From Acanthaster planci (Eukaryota; Echinodermata; Asteroidea; Valvatida; Acanthasteridae), in assembly GCF_001949145.1 (NCBI RefSeq), contig NW_019091358.1, positions 1,472,619 to 1,536,618 of the forward strand: a stretch of 64,000 nt of DNA. The letters run 5' to 3'. The translations under genes and the position numbers were made by a program. Under the pieces are notes generated by a model. The model had not been told where the DNA came from and did no database searches. It saw nothing but the letters and a program-made list of their open reading frames with translations. The first letter of the stretch is position 1; each line of letters opens with the position of its first letter. This document shows positions 24,954 to 35,189 of the stretch, one piece after another.

Positions 24954-26760
24954 TATTATTACCAGCTTGGAAAGAGATTTACAATGTAGACATGACTGAA
25001 TCAGATTTAAACCTATAAATACTTATGAACGTTTAAAATATCAACCTTTCCCTCTGTAGGTACCCATGTTACCACAGCTCGTCACTCGGTCTCCTTCAGA
25101 AATTTTGAAACACCAGCAAATGGTTACAAATGATTAACAAATCCAAATAATGAGCATTTATGTTTGCCCAACTACGGGGGAAAGTCCGGTTAGTTAGTAA
25201 AAGGCCATCTATAAAGGCAGTTGATATTCTCGATATCGACTGATCCAACTTGACGCCATAACTGCAGTTGCACCGCAATGACATTCCTCGGCTTGACACA
25301 CGTGTGCATCTGGCAAATCACGACACACTATTGGTCGAAGAGGCATGTAACGCGCGCGTACCCCCCGTCGACGAGCCACCGCATATTAAATGGCTGCTAG
25401 TTCTGGTTGTCAGTTATGAGGGCCTCGATTTTTAAGAATGTTTTTTGCGTGGGGAGTGTTACTAGGGTTGTGTTTGCTATTACTTTTCACTATGTTTGAA
25501 ACTTAAGGCAAATTTCAACAAAATTGTCAATTGCTCAATTTGTCTGTTCAATATTTACGTAGCCCATAGAGATCATAGATCTACTTATGATCTCTGTGAT
25601 CTCTCTTATGTAGCCCTAGCTCAGCAAAATGAATAGCGCCCTCATGTGTTGACACTGTTGCAGTCGTAAGTGTGCTCAGGAAAATCATGAAGGCAGTCAT
25701 GTTCTCAAGACTGTGTAGAGTTTTTGAAGCAATCTAAATTCTTCGCAGGACAAAACAATTGTTTCAGCAATTTTTGGACACTGTTTGCTCCCAGGTAAGC
25801 CTTACATATATCAGGGGTATAAAGCAGATTACTTTGGTGGATTTTATTGTTTGATTAAATGTCAAAATTCGCGCATGTTAATATTAGCACTGCTACCTTC
25901 CTCGTCGCGTATTTTCTTGTTCACAATGCGTACTGACGTAATTTGAACGTTCGAAGATTCGAATGTCACTTGCCCTTCGTTGGCGGTAAAGATGTAGAAA
26001 ATCAAGGCATTTCCGGTGAGCATTTAAATTAGCTTATGAATACACGAGTATTTTTTTCAAATCTCAGCAAAATACAATTACTCAGTGATTTCAATGACCC
26101 AGACAATAGCAAAACTTCCCAATGAATTCGAACTTCACGAATGTACATCGTCTGCAGACGGTCACTTTGAGGTGATTTTTTTTTCTCAGCAACAGAGGGC
26201 GGGAAAAATACAGAGCATCAGAAGGGGCCTTGCACTTTATCATTATTTACACATAAGAGAAATAACAAAAAAAATGATATGTATAGTATTCTTAATATTT
26301 CGGGGGAATATTTACAAAATTATCCTAATATATTTCTAAAATTTCTGGCCAATTTCAGTTGCCACGTTAGCGCAATCTGTTCAAATTTTACATGTGGTCT
26401 AAGTACAGGTATTTTATAGCAAGCTGTAACCCAAAGGCCCTAGGCCTACATTACACTATGGTCAGTAGTTCGCGGGATAAAAAGGCCATTAACGCATTGC
26501 CGTGTTTATCTTGCTGTAGTTTGCTTTTAGAAGCAGATGTAAAATATTTTTGTAGATGTTTAAGTTTTGTTGAATGCAAAAACTAATATTTTTTCATGTA
26601 ATTTTACAAAACGTAAAATTATTCGTACAAACAAGACTAATAAAGAAAAGACACGGGGACCCTTTGGTTTGCTGACACGAGTGTAAATCATGTTTTAATC
26701 GGCGGAACATGTGCACCGGTCTTCTACAACCAAGGGCTGAGGTGTAGAGGTGCTACTCTC
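24954..26760. other. Intergenic, AT-rich
   Basis: No recognisable gene, RNA or element. A palindromic GATCATAGATCTA..TAGATCATGATC-like stretch at about 25570-25600 is the only local structure noticed. Confidence 0.35.
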
Positions 26761-26768
26761 CCACTGCG

Positions 26769-27252
26769 ATGATCAAAGCATATTGGGGAGTTCTCAGTGA
26801 GCAAAAATTCATCCAAAGAACAGCTCGAAAATTTGGAATTCCCGAAGCAACACTTAGGGATCGTGTGAGACGGAGAATTAGGAATTGGGAAATCGAGAGA
26901 AGAGAGACTGGGACAAAGGAAGAAAGCTGTGTAAAAAAAATGTATGAGCTACGTTGTGTCAGGGAAAGTCATAACAGAAGACACAACCAAAGAAAAGATA
27001 AGAGAATATAGGCATTCAGTATCTACCCCCCAAAAAAGAAGACGGCACGAAAAAGAGTAGAATCCGAGAAGGCAGAGACAAGTCAGAAGCAGTCCACTCC
27101 TGCCCAATTAAATTCTTCCCAGTCCAGAACAAGTGGAATGCAGACATTCCACTGCATGCTGTCCGATCGTCAAGAAAGGCAGTGAGTGACAACGAAGATG
27201 AAATTGAGGAGTCGGTGAAATGCTGCGTTTGTCATCGCCCTCATAAAAAGTA
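26769..27252 (+). pseudogene. Pogo/Tigger-type transposase remnant (psq helix-turn-helix plus C-terminal Cys motif)
   Basis: The frame at 26769-27011 contains FIQRTARKFGIPEATLRDRV, the typical Pipsqueak-type helix-turn-helix that binds transposon ends in pogo/Tigger and related DNA transposases. The frame ends after 80 codons. Around 27199-27250 another frame reads EIEESVKCCVCHRPHKKYW, like the short Cys/His module found near the C-terminus of some of these transposases. The catalytic DDE core between them is missing, so this is an internally deleted, dead copy. Confidence 0.6.
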
Positions 27253-27259
27253 CTGGAAA

Positions 27260-27690
27260 AAACCATGGTAGGACCACAGTATAATCCGTGGTAAATTGCC
27301 TGGGGTAAATCCATTATGGTATTGGTACCATTGTATTACCATGGTGAAGTATCATGGTGTTACGAATGTACTGTTATTGCAATACCGTGGTTAGGCTGTT
27401 GCATGAAAGTGATCTGGTACGTACCGCGGTATTACCATGGTATATAGTAGTACAGTGGTATAACCATGGTTCAGTACCATGGTACTGTACCACGGTAGTA
27501 TCGTGGTTCAGTGCGATAGAAGGCCTACTGTACTACAGTACTACCACAGCTCAGCATCATGATATTGTACCATGGGATTACCATGGTTCACTTAGCAACA
27601 GTACTGTGCCACTACAGGTTGTCATATCATTGCACAGTGGTATTACCATGACACAGTTTAATGGTATTCCCTTGGTTTCGTGAAACCATA
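27260..27690. repeat. Degenerate palindromic minisatellite built on TACCATGGTA
   Basis: More than ten variants of the self-complementary words ACCATGG, GGTACCATGGTA and TACC(A/G)(T/C)GGTA, separated by 10-30 bases, fill about 430 bases directly after the transposase remnant. It reads similarly on both strands. Confidence 0.75.
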
Positions 27691-27699
27691 CTCTGCACC

Positions 27700-30600
27700 A
27701 CACTCCATCATTGGAAGAACAATCTTTTCAAGTTATCACTTCTGTGCAAACACTTATTTCAGAAATCTATCCATTCACTTCCTCCTACAACACCAGATAT
27801 CCGTACATGTAAAAAAGGCAATGAACATTGCTGCTTTCATTTGCTGTTTTATTTAAAGAAAACATTAAATGCTATTACAACTTTTAGAAGTATAGCATAA
27901 AGATTTCATAACAGCATGTACTGTTGAATTTTTCCTGTATATTTCAACATTTTAAATGAAAAGTTTGGAAAGATGTATGATAATATCTACCTGCCTTACA
28001 GCCAGACGTTGGGCATATTAAAAATAGAAACAGAACTGGCCTGGACTTTAAAAACTTTTTTATTCTTCCATTTACGCTTCATGTCCGTGCATGGCTCATG
28101 AACACTTTAAAAAGTGTGATGCTGATAATTTGTCGAGCACTCTAAATCTACGAGAGAAAAGAAATTGCCCGGCATGTGAGATGACTTAGATCGAAAATCA
28201 TCAAGGCAGTTTCCATACAGCAGCCTAAAACACGGTCTTCACATTTTAAAATATCAGTCAAATCAAACTATGTCAAATATAAGTGAAAGGGTAAAGAAGG
28301 TTGGTTTTGTTCACAACAAAACAGGTTGCAGTGGTTTGGAACCAAAATCGCTGAAGTCTAACATAATGATGCAAATTTAAAAATACAACTGATGTAAATT
28401 CATGAACAAATAAGAATGAAAATACCATACCTCAGCTTTGCTTGATGGGAGTACTCCACTTTCGTGTGAGACAGATGGCCAAATGGGGAAACATGGTGTT
28501 AGAATATGACTGCAAAAAGGTTGAGGGGGAAACTTCTCACTTTTTAAGTTCCGCCGCCCGCAGTGTGTCAACTCTTGTTCGCTCAATTCTCAGCACTGCA
28601 CTCGGGTATTTGTAGAGTTTCTGTCGTCCAAATCACTGGCAATTTGTGACTCCGGGTAGCAGGGTAGTTGTGCTTGACATCAAGCGTGACCACTGACCAT
28701 CTAAATTTGAAGAAATGGCCAAACCGTACAAGTACTATATTTCTAATTTGGAAAGAAAAGGTAAGTTCCTGACTGTAATTCAAACTTCAAATCTGAAGTA
28801 CAGGTTGTTCACGGCCTATCCAGGTCAGATAAAACAAAAATACAAAAGAAAGAACACGTACACACAACATGTAAAAATAGTTGTCAATAAGGACATGCTG
28901 GAAAATGAGACGATGCCCACTGAGATTACAGGAAGCATAGTTCTATCATTTAAACCATCTTCAGGCACATTTTGATGGCGCGATCGAAGTTACTGAGATT
29001 TCTTCAGCAGGCTGAACTGCTTTCAGGATTCAGGTTTCATTTTTGAAGTTAACTTTATTCAATTGAAAGTTAATCATGTTAATTAAAAGTGCAAAATTTT
29101 GCTCATATTTAAATGTGTACCAAACCTTGACAATTCCCTGTAGAACTAGAAACGGAGCTCCACTTCACAGTGCCACTGCCATGACGGTCAGACTGTCCTA
29201 AAATTCTTCCTCGAAACCACCCTTGAACCGAATCTATCAAACAACAATAAAATATAGACTGCCAGAATCACGATAAATTCAACATTTTACATGAACATCC
29301 AAAGATGTTAACCGCCATGTTAACAAAATATTGTCTAGGTTTATGTACACATAAGACTTAGCGTTGTAGTGAGGTCCTACTCACAGGCCTACAGCACAGC
29401 TAAAAACCACTGAAACGAATATCATACGGCGAGGTACCGTATTATCCCGTTATGTCCATACTAGTATGTAGTTAAGACATGTACAGACCCGAACAAGTTG
29501 ACTGATTTTTTATTTTTCTGTAAAAGCAAGTAAAAAAATCATTAGTCGGCGAAAGACTTAAATTATTGACCACATCAACAGTAATTCTTCACGGCCACCA
29601 ATTCCTTGCAAACGCACCGTGTCTTCTCAGTTGTTTCCTCCATACATGATCATGATTCTCCATACATGGTCGTGATGGTTGACTCATGACAAAAGGATCG
29701 CTAATAAAAAGTATGGTTACTTTGTTGAGAATGACTTGACATCATCACTTCTTTGGCAATGTGAAAAAAAGTTCCAGTTTGTGGAAACATTACACCATGC
29801 AGTGTGCACAGTTTGGTCACAGTATGTCAGTACATGTATGTGTAAGTAAAAATGTTCAAGAGCACAGTTGGTTGTGACATTCTAATTCAAACTGTAGGCT
29901 AGTCGTCTCCGCTCACAATGTCTGCAGTGAATGTGGTATGTGTCAAGGGCACTCTGTGAATACGTGTACTTTGTACCGCACTCAATTAATGCTTGTACTG
30001 TACATGCACATGTACCCTGTACTTGCATAATAGAGGACTGTACTGTTCTGTTTACTCCGTTGGCAAATGAAGTAAATGTCTAGACTACATGTGACCCCGC
30101 CAACAATAGACTGCGCCATGCGCCTCCAAATTATGACTTTTACAAAAACATTGTCGAGTACTTAAGTAAAAAATTGTGCAAAATATCAAACAATATTCTG
30201 CCAGTAGCTTTGGCACACCTTTTACACCCCAGCACTGATGCAATAATATACAAAATGAAGAAAAAGACAGGTTTTAAACTAGTTAGGTCTGCCATCGGAG
30301 GATGAAATTTAGCCAATAACAGAGCAGAAAAAATAAAGCAAACACATGGCGACGGCTGCTCACGCCGCGCACGCCGCGCACGCCGCGCACGTGCATGTAG
30401 CACGCGTACACGTCATTGTATTGCATATATCGTGACACTCGTGCAATGAGTTTAGCTGTTGGGGAAGATTTGTTGCTTGCATTTCGCTGGCAGCAAGGAA
30501 GGTCAAATTCTTAACACCTGTTCAACTTGAAAAGAATGCTGTACAGAATGGGAGAAACTGGAGACAGAAAGGATAGAGTCCCGCTGGGAAAACCGAGATT

Positions 30601-30770
30601 CTTGCAAGATTGAACATCACACACTTTGTTTATTTTTTGTATAAAAGTTTTTCTGGTCATTACCTATATGCACTCAAGCCTTTATTCTCTCATAATTACT
30701 TGAATTTTTTTACTGTGTAATTTAGGCACTAAGTCTACTTAGCCCATGGTGAGATGTTGCAGCCTCAGCC
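27700..30770. other. Intergenic, AT-rich; one candidate exon and a CpG-rich simple repeat
   Basis: Mostly featureless. It holds the doubtful exon at 28715-28760 and a (CACGCCGCG)n stretch at about 30358-30392, unusually CpG-rich for this region. No protein family was recognised. Confidence 0.35.
28715..28760 (+). other. Candidate first coding exon of an unidentified gene
   Basis: ATG in good context (gaaATGG) opens MAKPYKYYISNLERK and meets a perfect donor, AAAAG|gtaagt, at 28761. No following exon with a matching phase and recognisable product was found before the transposon remnant at 30.8 kb. Real gene or chance cannot be separated here. Confidence 0.2.
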
Positions 30771-30775
30771 GCAGG

Positions 30776-31815
30776 TATGTGACCACGAAGAAGTAGAAAC
30801 ACATTTGCTTTTGCATGCCAAGTTCCCATATGATGACGGATATACTGCTCTATTACAATTGCAGTCCAGACAATGGCGTAGCTATCATTGTATTCCTACA
30901 AGGGTCAAAATTGCTTTTCCACACAGGTGATTCTAAAGACAGCGTTGCCTTCATGTTGCAGTCTTTTACAATTCTAAATTCATTTGTAAATATTGGGATT
31001 GTTCAAATGCGAGCAATTTTACTTAGCCTTATTTATCTTTACATGTGATATACAGGTACGTCCCATTCGCTTGTGACATTCCCTTTTACAATATTACCTG
31101 ACTCAGATACCATTTATGTTTTGCGTACATCACGTCACTGTGGAGAATGAAACCATAGTCTAATATGATTCACAGCTGCTTGCTGTCCACCACACTGCTT
31201 AAGGTAGTTCCAGTAAAGAGCTGTGTGTCCTTTCACATCATTATTACGTTATACTTAAAAGAAACCGGTGCCAAGGAATCGACCATCGATTTCACAAGTA
31301 CGGCAAATGCTTTGGGCCACTGAGGATGTTTGCCAGGCTCTTGTTGGGCTTCACTCTATCACTGACTCCGATACAACCAGTGCAAGTTATTCGAAAAGGG
31401 AAAAGGGATGCATTCAAACTCATTACGACTTGAGCTACGTTCATCCCTAAAATACAAACTAGCAGCTCTTTGGAGTCAAGAAGTAAACAAGAACAAGTGC
31501 AGGTATCACATGTATACCACTGGGAAGAAGTATTGTGAGGAACAATTTTACCCCAACGATGATGCCTGCTGTCTCCATCTTGCAAGAAATGGTTGTCAAT
31601 CATTAATTTTTAGATGGATGCTACAGCAAAAGATAAATGCCCCATTTGCAGCTGAGTTAGGGTTTGATGTAGAGGTAACCATACAATGGCAAATAAGGAA
31701 ACCTTCCGCGAATGCAGTGCTTAAAATTGATCAGCTGCTCTTGTAAACAGTTTCGGTGCTCCTTGCTCCTACGCAGGTGCATCAAATGAACTGTACAGAT
31801 TTGTGCAACACTTTA
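30776..31815 (+). pseudogene. Frameshifted copy of a transposon-associated invertebrate protein family
   Basis: Several frames in collinear order match a protein type I recall as multicopy in invertebrate genomes: DHEEVETHLLLHAKF (about 30780), CSPDNGVAIIVFLQGSKLLF and LLFHTG (about 30857-30930), IDFTSTANALGH (about 31290), VCQALVGLHSITDSDTTSA (about 31330, usually 'LHAFTGCDTTSAF'), LARNGCQSLIFRW and TIQWQIRKPSANAVLKI (31580-31730), then the Cys-rich tail CSCKQFRCS..NCTDLC (to about 31810). Frame changes and a stop separate the blocks, so the copy is dead. The family has no established function that I know of; it travels in high copy and is probably part of a mobile element. Confidence 0.6.
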
Positions 31816-33360
31816 GGATAATGAAACAATGATGAAAACCTGAGAAATGAAGCAGAAGCAGGTAACATCAACTTCCAAGGCCAGCACATTAATGATGGTA
31901 CTGACTCTGCTGTCTCAGAGGACCTATAGTGTGCTTGTGACTGCAACGTTGCCAAAAACTTCCTTTTATTCCTTTCAAGTGAGTGGACTTGGTGGATAGT
32001 CTTAGGTGCGCGAAAATTGCCAACTCGAGGATATTAATAGCTCACGCCCTGTTCATAGGGATCTGCATAATTATGTACATAGTTGGGTATTTTTTGTATG
32101 GTATAGGGTATTTTTACTCTACAGTTTGGATTACACATAAAGCAGTATGATTTATAAATGTAATTCGAATTCAATTAGATGAAGAACGAGTACATTCTGA
32201 CACTGTACAACACAAGGAAGCCGTGTAGCCGTGTAGTTGCGTAGCCTCAGAAGAGCCAGAGAGAGACAGAAATGCGTGTCTTAAATAGTACACCGTATTT
32301 GAACTGACTGCTCCTTGTGTTGGAACTCATAACAAGCTAGGACAAAAACAAGAATCTAGGATTCCAGTCGATGTACCTGTACAAGTATTATTACAAATCG
32401 GGCGGTTATCATAGTCATTTGTTCATCCTATTCAGCTTTATTATTGTTGTTGATTCTTGTGTTCATACAGTTACTGAAGGTTAATAAAATTTAGTAGAAC
32501 TGAGTTTGTAGTTCAGAAAATGGTGTGAATTAGAACTGTTTAAATCAGACGAAAGAACGTTTTGAGGAACTGTCTGTTTTGTGAGTGTGGGTTGCATATA
32601 AATTAATTTTCATAGTGCTGTAGTTGAGTCCACTATTTTCGAGTCCGATCGAGCCCTGCTACAGTTCGAATCGGAGTCCAAAAATCTGAGTAATGTCTAT
32701 TCGAAATAGAGCATACATACCGTAACAAAAGTTTGGAGTCAGATTTTGTTTAATCATCATAAATTGGAATCAGACATAGGTTTAATATTTTGTTGCAGTA
32801 AATGATTCCCCGTCTGTTGCAAAATGATAAACATGCCCATGTGGCCCTCCATAGTTACGCCATTGCCATGAGGTTTATAAATCGGTCAATTTCAGGAAGA
32901 CTCGTGCGTTTATTGGGCTAAGTCCTGGAGTCTTTTGGAAAACGAAACAAAAAAAAAAGAGTTCGAGTCTGGACCTTTCAGTTGAGTCCGAGTCCAAATT
33001 GTATGTAGGCCAGCGATATTGGTTTGTTTTTGATTCACTTGGTGGTCAGTTTTACTCTGACACATTTCATTTTATTTACTTTATTGAGGTATAGTATTTC
33101 GTGTGCATTTACCAAGTGTGAACATTCTTTGTCATATGCAGCAAGGTATGAGACGGAGAGAACNAGTCTGGAATGTGTTTAGGGATTGGACATGTTGGGG
33201 GGGTACCCCTCGGTCTCATTTCTTGCTGGGTTTATTCTTTGTTTTCCATCTTTAATTAGTCCGAGGCCACTTACATATTGTGATTTTCTTGAAGCGTGCT
33301 TTGTCTCGTTGATTGTTTTATAGATTAACCGCAAACTGCAAGGTTTATGCTTGACTAGAT
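31816..33360. other. Intergenic; GAGTCCGAGTCC-type repeats and a short inverted-repeat fragment
   Basis: Words of the type TTGAGTCCGAGTCC cluster at 32625-32690 and 32960-33000 and may bound a degenerate element. A short element fragment lies at 33141-33226, and the single ambiguous base (N) is at 33164. No gene seen. Confidence 0.4.
33141..33226. mobile_element. Deletion derivative of a small inverted-repeat element (full copy at 55878-56047)
   Basis: It starts GCAAGGTATGAGACGGAG and ends, read in reverse, GCAAGAAATGAGACCGAG. The interior AGGGATTGGACA..GGGGGGTACCCCTC matches the opposite strand of 55878-56047. Confidence 0.6.
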
Positions 33361-33366
33361 GTCTTA

Positions 33367-33878
33367 AGCCTGGTTTCCATATTGACGTAAGAAACGCAGC
33401 GAGCAACGCAATCAGGACGCAAACTGCAACGCGGACAAATGGAAACATGCCAAACAGAAGTGTCGCCGACAACGCAGACAAACGCAAACCAGCCCACAAA
33501 CGATCGACCAAGTTGAGCCAGGTTCAATTTTGCAGACTGCGTTGAGTTGCTGGCGTGACCGGCGTGCTACGATGACCCTCTCGCCTAGTTCCACGAATTT
33601 TGCCCATTTTCTCCTTAATGCTTAAATATTACACCCCACTGTTCAACTAAATAGCTGATCGTCAATGAAATGCGTGAAACTGGAGTACAAGTGTGGCATC
33701 ATGAAGCGATAAGGTCAATCTAAAAAAGTGTAGTCCACCAAAAATCACGGAGTTTCTGACGCCATTTTGTTTCAATTTTGGGTAGAATGGCACCATGCAC
33801 TGTTTCTTCCGTTCGTGGCTGCGTCTTCATATCTTGCGTTCTATCTGCGTTACAACTGACCATGTGAAAAGCCAGGCT
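33367..33878. mobile_element. PIF/Harbinger-like MITE just upstream of the first cyclase gene
   Basis: A 512-bp element with terminal inverted repeats AGCCTGGTTTCCATATTG (left) and AGCCTGGCTTTTCACATGG (right, reverse complement). It is flanked by TTA on both sides (33364-33366 and 33879-33881), the 3-bp target duplication typical of PIF/Harbinger. The ends continue with CAACGCAG-like words in opposite orientation. No transposase frame. It stops 125 bases before the ATG of the gene at 34004. Confidence 0.7.
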
Positions 33879-34003
33879 TTAGTGTATTCAAGCAGGCCAC
33901 ATCAGCAATATCACATCAAATCAATATCATATGATACTGAAGGTCGATTTATGGTATTTCTCTTTGCTTCAATACAGCAAGTCCTTGCTCTTGAACGACC
34001 GAT

Positions 34004-35189
34004 ATGGCTCATATATCAGAAATTCCAGTTTTTGTCGCCTTCCTGCATATGGCCGTCTGGACGTCAGCTTTGGAAAAAGGTCAAGTTCTGGACATGACTT
34101 ACCCATTTGGTGAATCAACCTTGTACTGGCCTGGCAATGGAATGTTTGAATTGGATATTCAGGCACGGGGCCCTTCTGGTGTTCTGCCCTGGTAAGAATA
34201 ATTAATCTTCCAATTTTGCTGGCATTGAAGTAAAGAACACTAAGAATTACACGATATTCCAGGTTAGCGTTTAAGTGGCTTTTGTTGGAATTTAAGCAGC
34301 TTATTCAGCGGTGTGTAAAGTCAAAGGTCTCAACAGCCTGGTTACTCTTTGCATGAGATACTCGTATGAATAATGTGCAATGTACTTATATTCTGAAACA
34401 AACTGAAATGTAACGCCTCGTTGTTATGAAAGTCCGTGTGTCCCAAATCTTTACACCGATTTACCCAGAAGACGGAATATTTTACATTCAAGGTACGAGG
34501 GTAATGCATTCAGTGGTCCAGAACACGGCGGAACTCACGTTGACGCTCCCTCCCACTTCTCTGAAGGCAAGCTGCGTGTGGATGAAATACCAGTTACCAA
34601 GTTTAGCGGTCCGGCCGTTCGAGTGGACATTACTGTTAAAGCCAAAGAGAACGAAGACTACGCGATGTCGGTTAAGGATCTGCAGGACTGGGAAGCCGTC
34701 CACGGCAGGATTCCGGACGGCTCTCTGCTCTTCGTCTACACCGGTTGGGGAGCTTTTTACCCGGATCGGCTGGCCTACTTTGGGTCACCGCGCAACGATA
34801 CTTTCCTGGATGATCAAGGGCAATCATTGCTCCACTTCCCAGGCGTGGGGCCAGAGGCAGCTACGTGGTTGGTCGCAAATCGAACCATATCAGGTCTTGG
34901 GATCGACACGCCATCCATCGATCACGGACAAAGCACTAGTTTTATGACGCACCAGATTTTATTTGGCGCAAACATCTACGGCATCGAGAACGTGGCTAAC
35001 CTCGATCAGCTTCCAAACACGGGAGCGAAGGTGTACGTACTTCCCATGAAAATTGAAGAAGGGAGTGGAGCACCTGTTCGCATCATCGCCATGTTGGATG
35101 AAGAGGGTACCTCTGCCGCAACCACTACGCCTCCATCTGATGCCGTGTATTTACACGGCCTGTTTTTGCTGTGCTTGCTGCTTTGTTAG
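34004..35189 (+). CDS. Secreted, probably GPI-anchored cyclase-family hydrolase, paralogue 1
   Basis: Two exons, 34004-34191 and 34493-35189 (TAG), joined inside a Trp codon after PSGVLP; 294 residues. Residues 1-22 form a signal peptide (hydrophobic PVFVAFLHMAVWTSA, then LEKG). Exon 2 carries the metal-binding signature EHGGTHVDAPSHF (His74, His78, Asp80, His84), IPDGSLLFVYTGWG, ISGLGIDTPSID, ENVANLDQLPNTGA and GSGAPVRIIAML, all typical of the Pfam 'Cyclase' family (PF04199), which includes bacterial kynurenine formamidase and isatin hydrolase. After AMLDEEGTSAA the chain ends in an uncharged hydrophobic tail (GLFLLCLLLC), as in GPI-anchor signals. The family uses a divalent metal to hydrolyse amide or lactam bonds; the natural substrate here is unknown. 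Paralogues lie at 47433 and 62209. Confidence 0.92.

Noticed and set aside
27240-27690. CRISPR-like array because of regularly recurring TACCATGGTA
   Set aside because: Eukaryotic context, irregular spacing and no unique spacers between identical repeats.
34426-34947. 173-codon + strand frame over cyclase paralogue 1 exon 2
   Set aside because: Shifted frame of the same exon; lacks the family motifs and starts in the intron.
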